From Streptomyces uncialis (GTDB taxonomy: Bacteria > Actinomycetota > Actinomycetes > Streptomycetales > Streptomycetaceae): a stretch of DNA of 64,000 nt. The notes beneath the pieces are model-generated. The model was not told where the DNA came from and made no database searches. It saw only the letters and a program-made list of their open reading frames with translations. A program made the position numbers and the translations under genes. The stretch spans positions 672,407-736,406 of the forward strand of contig NZ_LFBV01000004.1 of assembly GCF_001905345.1 (NCBI RefSeq), read 5' to 3'. Shown here piece after piece: positions 7,298-15,519 of this stretch (the first letter of the stretch is position 1; each line of letters starts with the position of its first letter).

Positions 7298-8997
7298 GGA
7301 CCCAGCCGGGCCGGTCGCACCCCGCACCGCCCCCGGGCCACGACCCCCGTACGCCCCCGGCCCCGCCGACCGCCCCCGAAGCACCGGCCCCCGCTTCGGT
7401 CCCCGACGCCCTGGCCCCGCCGACCGTCCCCGTCCCCGACGCCGTGACCCTGCCGACCGTCCCCGACACCGTGGCCCCGCCGACCGTCCCGGGCGACCCG
7501 CCCACAGCTCCCGCCGCCCGGTTCACGGCCACGGCTCCCGACAGCCCGCTGTCCCGCACCCCGGTCACCGCCATCGCTGCGCCCATCGCCCCGGCCACGG
7601 CTCCCGGCCCCGATGACGCGGCCACGGCTCCCGCCCCCGGTGACCCGGCTCCGCCGACCGTCCCCGGTGACCCGCCCACGGCTCCCGCCCGGTTCAAGGT
7701 CGCGGCTCCCGACGGCCCGCCGTCCCGCACCCCTGCCTCCGCCACCGCTGCGCCCATCGCCCCGGCCATGCCCACCACGCCCACCACGCCCGTCAACCCG
7801 TTCGTCGCCCTCACCGTGCCCACCGCCCTGGCCACGCCCACCGCGTCCGGAGCCCCGGCCTTCGCCGACGCACCCACGGCCCCACCCGTACCCACGGCCC
7901 CACCCGTACCCACAGCCCCACCCGTACCCACAGCTCCGCCCGTACCCGCAGCGCCGCTCCTGCCCACCGTCACGCCGCCGGCCCCGGCCCCCGCCCCGCC
8001 GCTGCCCAGCGGGCCCGGAACTCCCGTCGGGCCCGGCACTCCCACCGGGCCCGCCCCGCGTCGGATCTGGCCCCGGTCCTTCGCCGACCGGCTCACCGCC
8101 CCGCTCCCCGGGCTGCGGGGACTGGCCCGGTTCGCCCGGGAAGGGGCTCTGCGGCCCCGGCCCGAAGGGCTGCGGGACATCCCGCTGCTGCCGTTCGCCC
8201 CCGGACCGCTGCCCCGCGCCGACGCCGGGACCGTCGCCGTCACCTGGGCGGGGCACGCGAGCTGGGTCGTGCGGATCGGCGGCCTCACCGTCCTCACCGA
8301 CCCGGTGTGGTCCCGGCGCATCCTCGGCACGCCCGCGCGGGTGACCCCCGTCGGGGTGGCGTGGGACGCGCTGCCGCCCGTCGACGCCGTCGTCATCAGC
8401 CACAACCACTACGACCACCTGGACGCCGCCACCCTGCGCAGACTGCCCCGGCACACCCCCGTCCTCGTACCGGCCGGACTGGGACGCTGGTTCCGGGCCC
8501 GGCGCTTCACCCGGGTCAGCGAACTCGACTGGTGGGAGGCCACCGCGATCGGCGGTGTCCGCTTCGACTTCGTCCCCGCCCACCACTGGTCCAAGCGGAC
8601 GCTGTTCGACACCTGCCGCAGTCTCTGGGGCGGCTGGGTGCTCACCGACGCCGACGGCCGACGGCTGTACTTCGCCGGGGACACCGGGTACGGCCACTGG
8701 TTCTCGCGGATCGGCCGCCGCTACCCCGGGATCGATCTGGCGCTGCTGCCGATCGGGGCGTACGACCCGCGCTGGTGGCTGCGGGACGTCCACTGCGATC
8801 CGGAGGAGGCGGTCCGGGCCGCCCAGGACCTCGGGGCCCGCCGGATGGCACCCATGCACTGGGCCACCTTCGTGCTCTCGGCGGAACCCGTACTCGAACC
8901 CCTCACCCGGGTCCGGGCCGCCTGGCGCCGGGCGGGACTGCCCCGCGAGAACCTCTGGGACCTGCCCATCGGCGCGTCCCGTGTGCTCGCCGGATAG
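7294..8997 (+). CDS. MBL-fold metallohydrolase (NAPE-PLD/UlaG-like) with a 260-residue low-complexity N-terminus
   Basis: A 567-residue protein. The C-terminal 300 residues are a metallo-beta-lactamase domain of the NAPE-hydrolysing phospholipase D-like group: WAGHASWVVRIGG, LTDPVWS, the metal site SHNHYDHLD, HHWSKR, FAGDTGYGHWF and MHWATF. The metal ligands look complete. Substrates of this group are phospholipids or small phosphoesters, and the one here is unknown. The first 260 residues are Pro/Ala/Thr-rich, mostly repeats of the type APPTVP and PTAPPV, and are absent from ordinary family members. GGGAG lies 10 nt upstream of the ATG, which overlaps the preceding stop. A start nearer the domain (after residue 250) cannot be excluded, but the coding frame is clean throughout. 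Confidence 0.82.
   Translation: MRTQPGRSHPAPPPGHDPRTPPAPPTAPEAPAPASVPDALAPPTVPVPDAVTLPTVPDTVAPPTVPGDPPTAPAARFTATAPDSPLSRTPVTAIAAPIAPATAPGPDDAATAPAPGDPAPPTVPGDPPTAPARFKVAAPDGPPSRTPASATAAPIAPAMPTTPTTPVNPFVALTVPTALATPTASGAPAFADAPTAPPVPTAPPVPTAPPVPTAPPVPAAPLLPTVTPPAPAPAPPLPSGPGTPVGPGTPTGPAPRRIWPRSFADRLTAPLPGLRGLARFAREGALRPRPEGLRDIPLLPFAPGPLPRADAGTVAVTWAGHASWVVRIGGLTVLTDPVWSRRILGTPARVTPVGVAWDALPPVDAVVISHNHYDHLDAATLRRLPRHTPVLVPAGLGRWFRARRFTRVSELDWWEATAIGGVRFDFVPAHHWSKRTLFDTCRSLWGGWVLTDADGRRLYFAGDTGYGHWFSRIGRRYPGIDLALLPIGAYDPRWWLRDVHCDPEEAVRAAQDLGARRMAPMHWATFVLSAEPVLEPLTRVRAAWRRAGLPRENLWDLPIGASRVLAG
7873..7956. repeat. 18-bp tandem repeat inside the MBL gene
   Basis: Slightly more than four copies of an 18-bp unit (CCCACGGCCCCACCCGTA) encode PTAPPV repeats. 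Copies 1 and 2 are identical, and later ones differ by one to three bases, which indicates recent slippage or unequal crossing-over. Confidence 0.85.
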
Positions 8998-9015
8998 CCG
9001 CCCCCGCCCGCGGAC

Positions 9016-9035
9016 CCCCGGTCGGTCGGCCGGGG
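9016..9035. terminator. Weak hairpin between convergent genes
   Basis: A 6-bp stem, CCCCGG/CCGGGG, with an 8-nt loop lies in the 43-bp gap between the MBL gene (+) and the dedA-like gene (-). It could serve both directions, but it is short and has no T tract. Confidence 0.35.
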
Positions 9036-9040
9036 ACGGC

Positions 9041-9664
9041 TCAGCCCGAGGTGCTCGGACGCCGTACCCGGCGCCACATCGCGGGCACCACGCTCAGGAA
9101 CAGCGTCAGCCCGACCGCCGTGGCGACGCCCTCCCACGGCTCCGTGAACAGCGAGCCGCCCAGGATCCCGATGAGCTGGTACGTCACCGCCCACGCCAGA
9201 CACGCCGGTACGTCGCCCCGTGCGAAACGCCGCAGCGGCCAGTCGGCCATCAGACACGCCAGCATGACCGGGACCCGGCCCGCCGGAACGAGCCGGGACA
9301 GCACCAGGACGGTCACCCCGTGCCGCTGGAGCTTGTCCTGGGCCTGCGCGAGCCGGTCCTCCGGCGCGTGCGAGCGTATCGACTCCAGCCAGCGGGACCC
9401 GTTGCGTGAGCGGGTGCCCCGGCTGCCCAGCCAGTACAGGGCGACATCACCGAGGAACGCGGCCAGCGCCGCCACCGCGAACACCAGCAGCAGGGCGAGC
9501 GGCGCCGACGAGTGGAACGCGACCACCGCCGCCGAACTCACCAGCGCGCCGGTCGGCACCACCGGGACCAGCGCGCCGATCATCACCAGCAGGAACAACG
9601 ACGGATAGCCGAGGGCCAGCTGGGTCGCCTCGGGCGGCAGCACCGAAACGGCGAGCGGGTTCAC
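9041..9664 (-). CDS. DedA/VTT-domain membrane protein
   Basis: A 207-residue integral membrane protein with about five hydrophobic segments. It carries the DedA-family features LGDVALYWLGSRG (compare GDxxGYxxGRxxG) and a re-entrant LSRLVPAGRVPVMLACLMA (compare FxRFxPxxRTxxxxxAG). DedA/VTT proteins act as lipid scramblases or flippases, for example for the undecaprenyl phosphate carrier, and maintain membrane homeostasis. The start is GTG at 9664, overlapping the stop of the upstream MBL gene by four bases, so the two are co-translated. Pairing with a predicted phospholipid-type hydrolase fits a role in envelope lipid turnover, which is inference. Confidence 0.85.
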   Translation of the reverse strand: MNPLAVSVLPPEATQLALGYPSLFLLVMIGALVPVVPTGALVSSAAVVAFHSSAPLALLLVFAVAALAAFLGDVALYWLGSRGTRSRNGSRWLESIRSHAPEDRLAQAQDKLQRHGVTVLVLSRLVPAGRVPVMLACLMADWPLRRFARGDVPACLAWAVTYQLIGILGGSLFTEPWEGVATAVGLTLFLSVVPAMWRRVRRPSTSG

Positions 9665-10434
9665 CGCGCGACCTCCGGCCGGACACTCTCGCCGTGCGTC
9701 AGCAGATGCACCGCGACCCGCGGGGCGCGTACGGCGGCCAGCCGCACGAACTCGTCACCGGGGGAGTGGAACTCGTGCGGGCGCACCCCGTCCATCCCGA
9801 TCGGCCAGTACGTGCCGAAGTGCACGGGGACCGCGCTGCGCGGGGCCAGCCGCGCCAGCGCCTCGGCGGCGCGTCCCGCGTCCAGATGACCGTGTCCGAG
9901 GAACGGGCCCCAGCCCCCGACCGGCAGCAGCGCCACGTCCACGGTGCCCACCTCCTCGGCCATCCCGTCGAACAGCCCGGTGTCCCCCGCGAAGTACGTC
10001 CGCGCCTCCCCGCTCACCACATAGCCCAGCGCGGGCGAACGTCTCGGGCCCATCGGCAGCCGCCGCCCGTCGTGCGCGGCGGACACCGCCCGGACCGTCA
10101 GGTCCCCGTGCGCCGCCTCCTCGCCCGGACCGATCTCCGTGAGCCGCAGCCCGCCGAGCCTGCGCAGCGCCGGGACGGCCCGCAGCGCGCCGCGCGGCAC
10201 CACCACCCGGGTCCCCGCCGGGAGGGCGGCCAGCGACGGTACGTGCAGATGGTCGGCGTGCAGATGCGAGACCAGCACCAGATCGGCCGCCCGCGCGCGC
10301 TCCGGCGGCAGCGCGCCCCGTCGCCTGCGCAGATGCGCCAGCCGCCGGGCGAACAGCGGGTCGGTCAGCACCCGGGCCCCCGAGTCCTCGACCGTGCAGG
10401 TGGCGTGACCCCACCAGGTGATCTCCACCGGCAC
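9661..10434 (-). CDS. MBL-fold metal-dependent hydrolase (UlaG-like)
   Basis: A 257-residue metallo-beta-lactamase-fold protein starting VPVEITWWGHATCTVED. Metal ligands are visible in SHLHADHLH, FAGDTGLFD and HFGTYW, with the DPLF motif near the start. It is about the usual length for the UlaG/YtkL subgroup (L-ascorbate-6-phosphate lactonase relatives). GTG at 10434 is chosen because AGGAGGA lies 8 nt upstream, although the frame is open 40 codons further. It is a second MBL protein of the same broad group as the one at 7294-8997, and the two flank the DedA gene. The substrate is unknown. Confidence 0.85.
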   Translation of the reverse strand: MPVEITWWGHATCTVEDSGARVLTDPLFARRLAHLRRRRGALPPERARAADLVLVSHLHADHLHVPSLAALPAGTRVVVPRGALRAVPALRRLGGLRLTEIGPGEEAAHGDLTVRAVSAAHDGRRLPMGPRRSPALGYVVSGEARTYFAGDTGLFDGMAEEVGTVDVALLPVGGWGPFLGHGHLDAGRAAEALARLAPRSAVPVHFGTYWPIGMDGVRPHEFHSPGDEFVRLAAVRAPRVAVHLLTHGESVRPEVAR

Positions 10435-10516
10435 CGCTTTTCCTCCTCCGTCGGCTCCCCCCGAGCCTACGGGCAGCGATAGGGTCGACGCCCCGACAAT
10501 GAGGTGAGGGGCGACC

Positions 10517-10951
10517 ATGGACAGCGGCGATGGGGCCGACGGGATTCCGGGCACGGTGCGGGTCGCCGCGATCGCGAGCCTGACCCCGCTGGAGGAGCTG
10601 GACGCGGACCCCTTCCTGGTCGACTCGCGCAGCCAGTACGCGATGTGTGCCCGCTGGGCCGCGGCGCAGGGCTATGTCATCACCAGGGAACTCCTCGTGC
10701 ACGCGCTGCGGTACGACCACTGCGCGCTGTGGTCGGACGTGGACGACGGCCAGGTCGATCTGTTCGTCGCGCCGAGCCGCCGGGTGCTGGAGCGGGCGCT
10801 GCGGTCGGTGGACGACTTCACCGCGGAGTGCGGGCGGCGCGGGGTGCGGGTCGAGACGGTCGGTACGGAGGAGCCCCGTTACGACGCGGAGATGAAGGCG
10901 CGCGTGCATCGTCGGTTGTCGATGCCTACGGCGGGGTACGACGGCCGCTGA
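10517..10951 (+). CDS. Conserved hypothetical protein (144 residues)
   Basis: A soluble protein starting MDSGDGADGIPGTVRVAAIASLT, with a conserved-looking core SLTPLEELDADPFLVDSRSQ followed by YAMCARWAAAQGYVIT. I do not recognise the family. The stretch ARWAAAQGYVITRELLV resembles the N-terminal fold of serine recombinases, where a position in the chain and an earlier-taken decision are read, but no catalytic Ser or DNA-binding part is present. GAGGTGAGGGG lies upstream of the ATG. The gene is divergent from the MBL gene, with a -10-like TAGGGT around 10480. The function is unknown. Confidence 0.7.
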   Translation: MDSGDGADGIPGTVRVAAIASLTPLEELDADPFLVDSRSQYAMCARWAAAQGYVITRELLVHALRYDHCALWSDVDDGQVDLFVAPSRRVLERALRSVDDFTAECGRRGVRVETVGTEEPRYDAEMKARVHRRLSMPTAGYDGR

Positions 10952-12015
10952 CCCCTGACACCGGGGCGGCCCCAGCCCTCCGGTCCCCTCGGACCTCGCG
11001 CCCCGGGGTTCCACCCCCGCCCCCACCCACCCCGCTGCGGGCCGTTCGCGGGCGCGCAGCCCCCGCGCCCTTGGGGTTCCCCATCTGGACGTACTCCGCT
11101 CCTGTGCGGGTTCGACGGGGTGCGCAGTTCCCCGCGCCCCTAGGGTTCCCCACCTGGGCCGGCTTTGTCCGGTGCGGGTCGTCCGGGGGTGCGCAGTTCC
11201 CCGCGCCCCTGGGTTTGCGCTTCCTGGCGTAGCTGCTCGGGTGCGGGGACGCGCGTTGCATGCGCGGTGGCCCGCGCCCTTGGGGTTCCCCACCTGGGCC
11301 GACTCTGTTCCTGTGCGGGTTCGACGGGGGTGCGCGGTTCCTCGCGCCCCTGGGTACTCGTTCGTGGGCGTACCTGGTCGGGTGCGGGTCGCACGTGGTG
11401 TTGCGCAGTTCCCCGCGCCCCTTGCGGGGCGCTCGTACCCCCCGTCACTTTCTCCCTGCACCGAACAGCGAACCGTGCGGAACGCCCCAAAGGGGCGCGG
11501 GGAACTGCGCACCCCCGAACGCCCCGCACCGGACAAGATTCGCTCAGGTGGGGAACCCCAGGGGCGCGGGGAACTGCGCCCCCCGTCGAACCCGCACAGG
11601 GAACAAGTACGCCCAGGAACGAGTACCCCAGGGGCGCGGGCTACCACGCATACAACGCGCGACCCGCACCCGGCCAGCTACGCCAGGAAGCGCAAACCCA
11701 GGGGCGCGAGGAACTGCGCACCCCCGGAGAGCCCGCACGGGAACAAGTACGTCCGGGTGGGGAACCCCAGGGGCGCGAGGAACTGCGCCCCCGTTGAACC
11801 CGCACCGGACGAGGTCGGAGCAGGTGGGGAACCTCAGGGGCGCGGGGAACCGCGCACCCCCGGACGGCCCGCACCGGACGAGGTCGGAGCAGGTGGGGGA
11901 CCCCGGGGGCGCGGGGGAGCGCGCGGACCGGCGTGCGGGGTGCGGGGGGAAACTCGGGCCTCCCCGGACGGGGCTACGCTGGGGACCCGTACCAACAGGC
12001 GAGGCGGGAGGCCAC
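10952..12015. repeat. 1.06-kb gene-free gap filled by a mirrored array of about 70-bp repeats
   Basis: About six copies of the element run forward from about 11040 to 11425 (core GCGCAGTTCCCCGCGCCCCT at about 11120, 11190, 11332 and 11404, with degenerate copies at about 11050 and 11270). About seven copies then run in the opposite orientation from about 11490 to 11925 (cores starting near 11492, 11557, 11629, 11700, 11767, 11835 and 11904). Spacing is 65-72 bp. The unit also includes a GGGTTCCCCACCTGGGC block and a TGCGGGTTCGACGGGG block. No gene is supported here, although frames stay open because the repeat contains no stop in several phases. Confidence 0.85.
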
Positions 12016-14274
12016 GTGCCGGTCAGGCGATGGCGAAGACTCGGCAGCGCCGCATGGCGCTCGGTCACCGTCTGGGCGGTCAGCACCCTGACGATGCTCG
12101 CCCTCGCCGGCGCCCTCCCGGACTTCCGCCTCCAATCGCCGGACGGCGACAGCGCCACCCGTATCGCGATCACCGCCGCCCTCGGCGCCGGTGCGTTCGG
12201 CCTGCTCAGCGCACTGGTCTGGCCCCTGCTGGTCCGCGCGCTGCTCCTGGTGCCCGCCCTGGTCCTGGGCCTGCTCGTGTTCTTCCTCAACGGCTTCCTG
12301 CTGCTCCTCGCGATGCGGCTCAACCCGGCCGGCCGCGGCGAGGTCGCCCCCGAGACCGCGGTCGTCGTCGCCGCGGTGATGTCCGCCGTCGCCTCCGCGA
12401 CGGGCGCCGCCCTCGCCGTACGGGACGACGACGCCTACCGCCGCCGTCTGTACCGGCTGGCCGACCGGCGCCGCCGCCGCGCCCCCGACGGGGACTGCCC
12501 GCCGACCCCGGGCACCGTGTTCATCCAGCTCGACGGCGTCGGCCACGACATCCTGCTCGACGCGGTGGGCAAGGGCCTGATGCCCACCGTGGGGGGCTGG
12601 CTCGGCCGGCCCGTCGACGCCGACGGGCGGCACGCCAGCCACCGGCTCACCCCTTGGCGCACCGACTGGTCGAGCCAGACCGGCGCCAGCCAGCTCGGCA
12701 TCATGCACGGCAGCAACCACGACATCCCCGCCTTCCGCTGGTACGAGAAGGACACCGACGAGCTGATGGTCTGCAACCGGCCCACCAGCGCCGCCGAGCT
12801 GCAACGCCGTGCCATCGAGTACACCGGCGACGGCGGACTGCTCACCGTGGACGGCGCCAGCCGCGGCAACCTCTTCAGCGGTGGCGCCGACCAGCTCGCC
12901 CTGGTGCTGTCGGTGTCCGCCCGCCGGGGCCGGGAGAACCGCTCCCGCGCGGGCTACTTCGCGTACTTCAGCGACCCGGCGAACGCCGTCCGCACCGCCC
13001 TGTCCTTCGTCGCGGAGGTCGTCCGCGAGATGGGCCAGTCCACGTACGCCCGTATCCAGCGCCGCCGCCCCCGGGTGTCCCGCGGCGGGCTCTACCCGCT
13101 GGTGCGGGCCTTCGCGACGGTCGTGGAGCGCGATGTCGTCGTCGCGGCCGTGCTCGGCGACATGCTCGCGGGCCGGGGCGCCGTCTACGCCGACCTCGTC
13201 GCCTACGACGAGGTCGCCCACCACTCGGGCCCCCGCGGCCACGACACGGACCGGGTCCTCGTCCGCCTCGACCGCTCCCTCGCCCTGCTCGCGAAGGTCG
13301 CCGAGCACGCGCCCCGCCCGTACCGGATCGTGGTGCTGTCCGACCACGGCCAGAGCCCCGGGGAGACGTTCCTGGGCCGCTACGGACTGACCCTCGGCAA
13401 TCTGGTCCGCGCGGGCTGCGGACTGCCCGTGCCCCGGCGCGCGAGCCGTACCCGCAGCGGCGCCGAGGCCCGCGCCGCCGTCCGCGCCGCCCTGCACCGG
13501 CCCGCCGAGAAGGAGGGCCCCGAGCGGCACGCCCGCCGCACGGAACCCGTCGTACTCGCCTCCGGCAACCTCGGACTGGTGTCCTTCCCCGACGTACCGC
13601 ACCGGATGACCAAGGAGGAGATCGACCTGCGCCACCCGGCGCTGCTCCAGACCCTCGCCAACCATCCCGGGATCGGGTTCCTGCTGGTCGCCAGCGAGGA
13701 GCACGGCGGGGTCGTGCTCGGGGCACGCGGCGCCGAGATACCGCTCGCCGACCTGGACGACCACCCGGGTCCGCTCACCGACTTCGGTCCGGGCGCGGCC
13801 GACGCGGTCCGCCGCACCCACGGCTTCCCGCACACCGCGGACATCATGATCAACTCCATGTACGACCCCGGGGAGGGCGAGGTCCACGCCTTCGAGGAGC
13901 AGATCGGCTCGCACGGCGGCCTCGGCGGCTGTCAGGGCAAGCCGTTCCTGCTCTCCCCGCTGGACCTGCCGGACCCGCTGGCCGACCGCGCCGAACTCGT
14001 CGGCGCGGAACAGCTCCACGGACTGTTCCGGCACTGGCTCGGCGTCGAGGAGGGACCCCAGGTACCGGTCTCCCTCGCGCACCCGGACCGGCCGCACCCG
14101 GGAGCCGCCGCCTTGGACGGCGTACGGGTGCTGCGCGACGGCACCCGTAAGAAGCGTCCCGCGGCCCGGCCCGGTACGACCCGGGCCACATCGCTGCGCG
14201 GCGGCGGAACGGGAGCGGCCTCACCCGTGTCCCGGGCCGACCGGCCACCCGCGGCCCCGCCCGGCCGCCGGTAA
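12016..14274 (+). CDS. Membrane-anchored alkaline-phosphatase-superfamily protein with a holin-like 4-TM domain
   Basis: A 752-residue protein. Residues about 15-135 contain four hydrophobic helices (TVWAVSTLTMLALAGALP through VVVAAVMSAVASATGAAL) resembling the phage-holin-4 / YkvA-type membrane domain. The rest is an alkaline phosphatase/PGM-superfamily catalytic domain: metal-binding VFIQLDGVGHDIL, a nucleophile region TDWSSQTGASQLG, YDEVAHHSG, VVLSDHGQSPGE and GSHGGLGG. It therefore probably hydrolyses a phosphoester or phosphonate close to the membrane. The GTG at 12016 follows GGGAGG and precedes the first membrane helix. Longer upstream frames run through the repeat array and are not credible. 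A tail of about 50 residues is disordered and basic. Confidence 0.85.
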   Translation: MPVRRWRRLGSAAWRSVTVWAVSTLTMLALAGALPDFRLQSPDGDSATRIAITAALGAGAFGLLSALVWPLLVRALLLVPALVLGLLVFFLNGFLLLLAMRLNPAGRGEVAPETAVVVAAVMSAVASATGAALAVRDDDAYRRRLYRLADRRRRRAPDGDCPPTPGTVFIQLDGVGHDILLDAVGKGLMPTVGGWLGRPVDADGRHASHRLTPWRTDWSSQTGASQLGIMHGSNHDIPAFRWYEKDTDELMVCNRPTSAAELQRRAIEYTGDGGLLTVDGASRGNLFSGGADQLALVLSVSARRGRENRSRAGYFAYFSDPANAVRTALSFVAEVVREMGQSTYARIQRRRPRVSRGGLYPLVRAFATVVERDVVVAAVLGDMLAGRGAVYADLVAYDEVAHHSGPRGHDTDRVLVRLDRSLALLAKVAEHAPRPYRIVVLSDHGQSPGETFLGRYGLTLGNLVRAGCGLPVPRRASRTRSGAEARAAVRAALHRPAEKEGPERHARRTEPVVLASGNLGLVSFPDVPHRMTKEEIDLRHPALLQTLANHPGIGFLLVASEEHGGVVLGARGAEIPLADLDDHPGPLTDFGPGAADAVRRTHGFPHTADIMINSMYDPGEGEVHAFEEQIGSHGGLGGCQGKPFLLSPLDLPDPLADRAELVGAEQLHGLFRHWLGVEEGPQVPVSLAHPDRPHPGAAALDGVRVLRDGTRKKRPAARPGTTRATSLRGGGTGAASPVSRADRPPAAPPGRR

Positions 14275-14432
14275 ATTCGGCTGCGCCGCGCCACCGTCCC
14301 GTCCAGACTGTTCCCGTCGTCACCGGCGCCGCACCGGCCGGCCGCGGCGTGGTCCCGCCGCCCGGCGCCTGACGCCGTACCCCTTCCGGCACGGGCCATC
14401 GCCGCGCCCCACCCCCCACCAGGAGTCCTCAC

Positions 14433-15494
14433 GTGCAGCCGGCCGTCACCGTCACCCCCGCCCGGATACCCGAGCTGCTGCTCGGTCTGGCGACCGTGCG
14501 GCCGGTGTTCCTGTGGGGCGCGCCGGGGATCGGCAAGTCGTCGCTGGTGCGGGACTTCGCGGAGTCGCTGGGGCTGGAGTGCGTGAGCCTGCTGGGGACC
14601 CAGCTCGCCCCCGAGGACCTGATCGGGGTCCCGCAGATCCGCGACGGGCGCTCGGTGTTCTGCCCGCCGGAGGCCATCGCCCGCGACGAGCCCTACTGCC
14701 TGTTCCTGGACGAACTGAACGCGTCGACACCGGATGTGCAGAAGGCGTTCTACTCGCTGATCCTCGACCGCCGGATCGGCAGCTACGAACTGCCCCAGGG
14801 GTCCATCGTGATCGGCGCGGGCAACCGCGCCACCGACAACGCGCTCGCCCGCCCGATGGCCTCCGCCCTGATCAACCGGCTCACCCATGTCCATCTCCAG
14901 GCGTCCGCGAAGGACTGGCTCCTGTGGGCGGCCTCGAACGGCATCCACCCCTGGATACTCGACCACCTCACGGACCGGCCCGACCATCTGTGGTCCAAGC
15001 CCCCGAAGACCGAGGAACCGTTCTCCACCCCCCGGTCCTGGCACATGCTGTCCGACGCGCTGCACTCCTTCGGGCCCGGCCTGGACGAGGACACCCTGAA
15101 GGTCGTCGCGCACGGCACCCTCAGCCCGGCGCACGCCGTCGCGTTCTGCGGCTATGTGAAGATCGTCCGGCACGCGTACGGCATCGACGCGATCCTCAAG
15201 GGCGACGCCTCCTGGCCGCGCGGCCTCGGGGACCGGGATCTGCTGTACTACCTCGCCGAGGCGTTCCGGGGCAGGCTCGTCAAGGAACTGCCCGCCGACA
15301 AGCAGCATGTGTCGGCGACGGGCCGTCAGACGGCGTACCGGGCCAAGGCCCTGCTGGTGCAGCTCGCGGAGATCTCCGTCGAGGTCGCGCAGGCCGTCAT
15401 CGCGGACGACGCCGACGGACAGCCGGTGCTGCCCGCCTGGTTCCTGGTGGAGGCGGCCCGCGACATGCCGCGCCTGGTGGAGGCCCGCCGGTGA
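14433..15494 (+). CDS. MoxR-type AAA+ ATPase
   Basis: A 353-residue AAA+ ATPase with Walker A GAPGIGKS (residues 29-36), Walker B CLFLDELN, and sensor and arginine-finger regions around IGAGNRATDNALARPM. This is the MoxR/RavA type that works with VWA-domain partners in metal insertion or protein complex assembly. The start is GTG 14433 with AGGAG 9 nt upstream. The stop is 25 bp before the VWA/metallopeptidase gene, so the two form an operon and probably a functional pair in the manner of RavA-ViaA. The client protein is unknown. Confidence 0.9.
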   Translation: MQPAVTVTPARIPELLLGLATVRPVFLWGAPGIGKSSLVRDFAESLGLECVSLLGTQLAPEDLIGVPQIRDGRSVFCPPEAIARDEPYCLFLDELNASTPDVQKAFYSLILDRRIGSYELPQGSIVIGAGNRATDNALARPMASALINRLTHVHLQASAKDWLLWAASNGIHPWILDHLTDRPDHLWSKPPKTEEPFSTPRSWHMLSDALHSFGPGLDEDTLKVVAHGTLSPAHAVAFCGYVKIVRHAYGIDAILKGDASWPRGLGDRDLLYYLAEAFRGRLVKELPADKQHVSATGRQTAYRAKALLVQLAEISVEVAQAVIADDADGQPVLPAWFLVEAARDMPRLVEARR

Positions 15495-15519
15495 CCGGCC
15501 GTACCCGCGGGGGCCGGCG

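Noticed and set aside
5428..8859. 1143-codon minus-strand frame rich in GYGWG and GDGR repeats
   Set aside because: It lies opposite the aminotransferase-like and MBL genes. The repeats merely mirror their low-complexity coding DNA.
10990..11950. CRISPR array
   Set aside because: Spacing is regular, but the whole unit is repeated with drift, orientation switches midway, there are no unique spacers of constant length and no cas genes.
11260..12015. N-terminal extension of the alkaline-phosphatase fusion into the repeat array
   Set aside because: The frame is open only because the repeats lack stops in that phase. A GTG with GGGAGG at 12016 precedes the first membrane helix.
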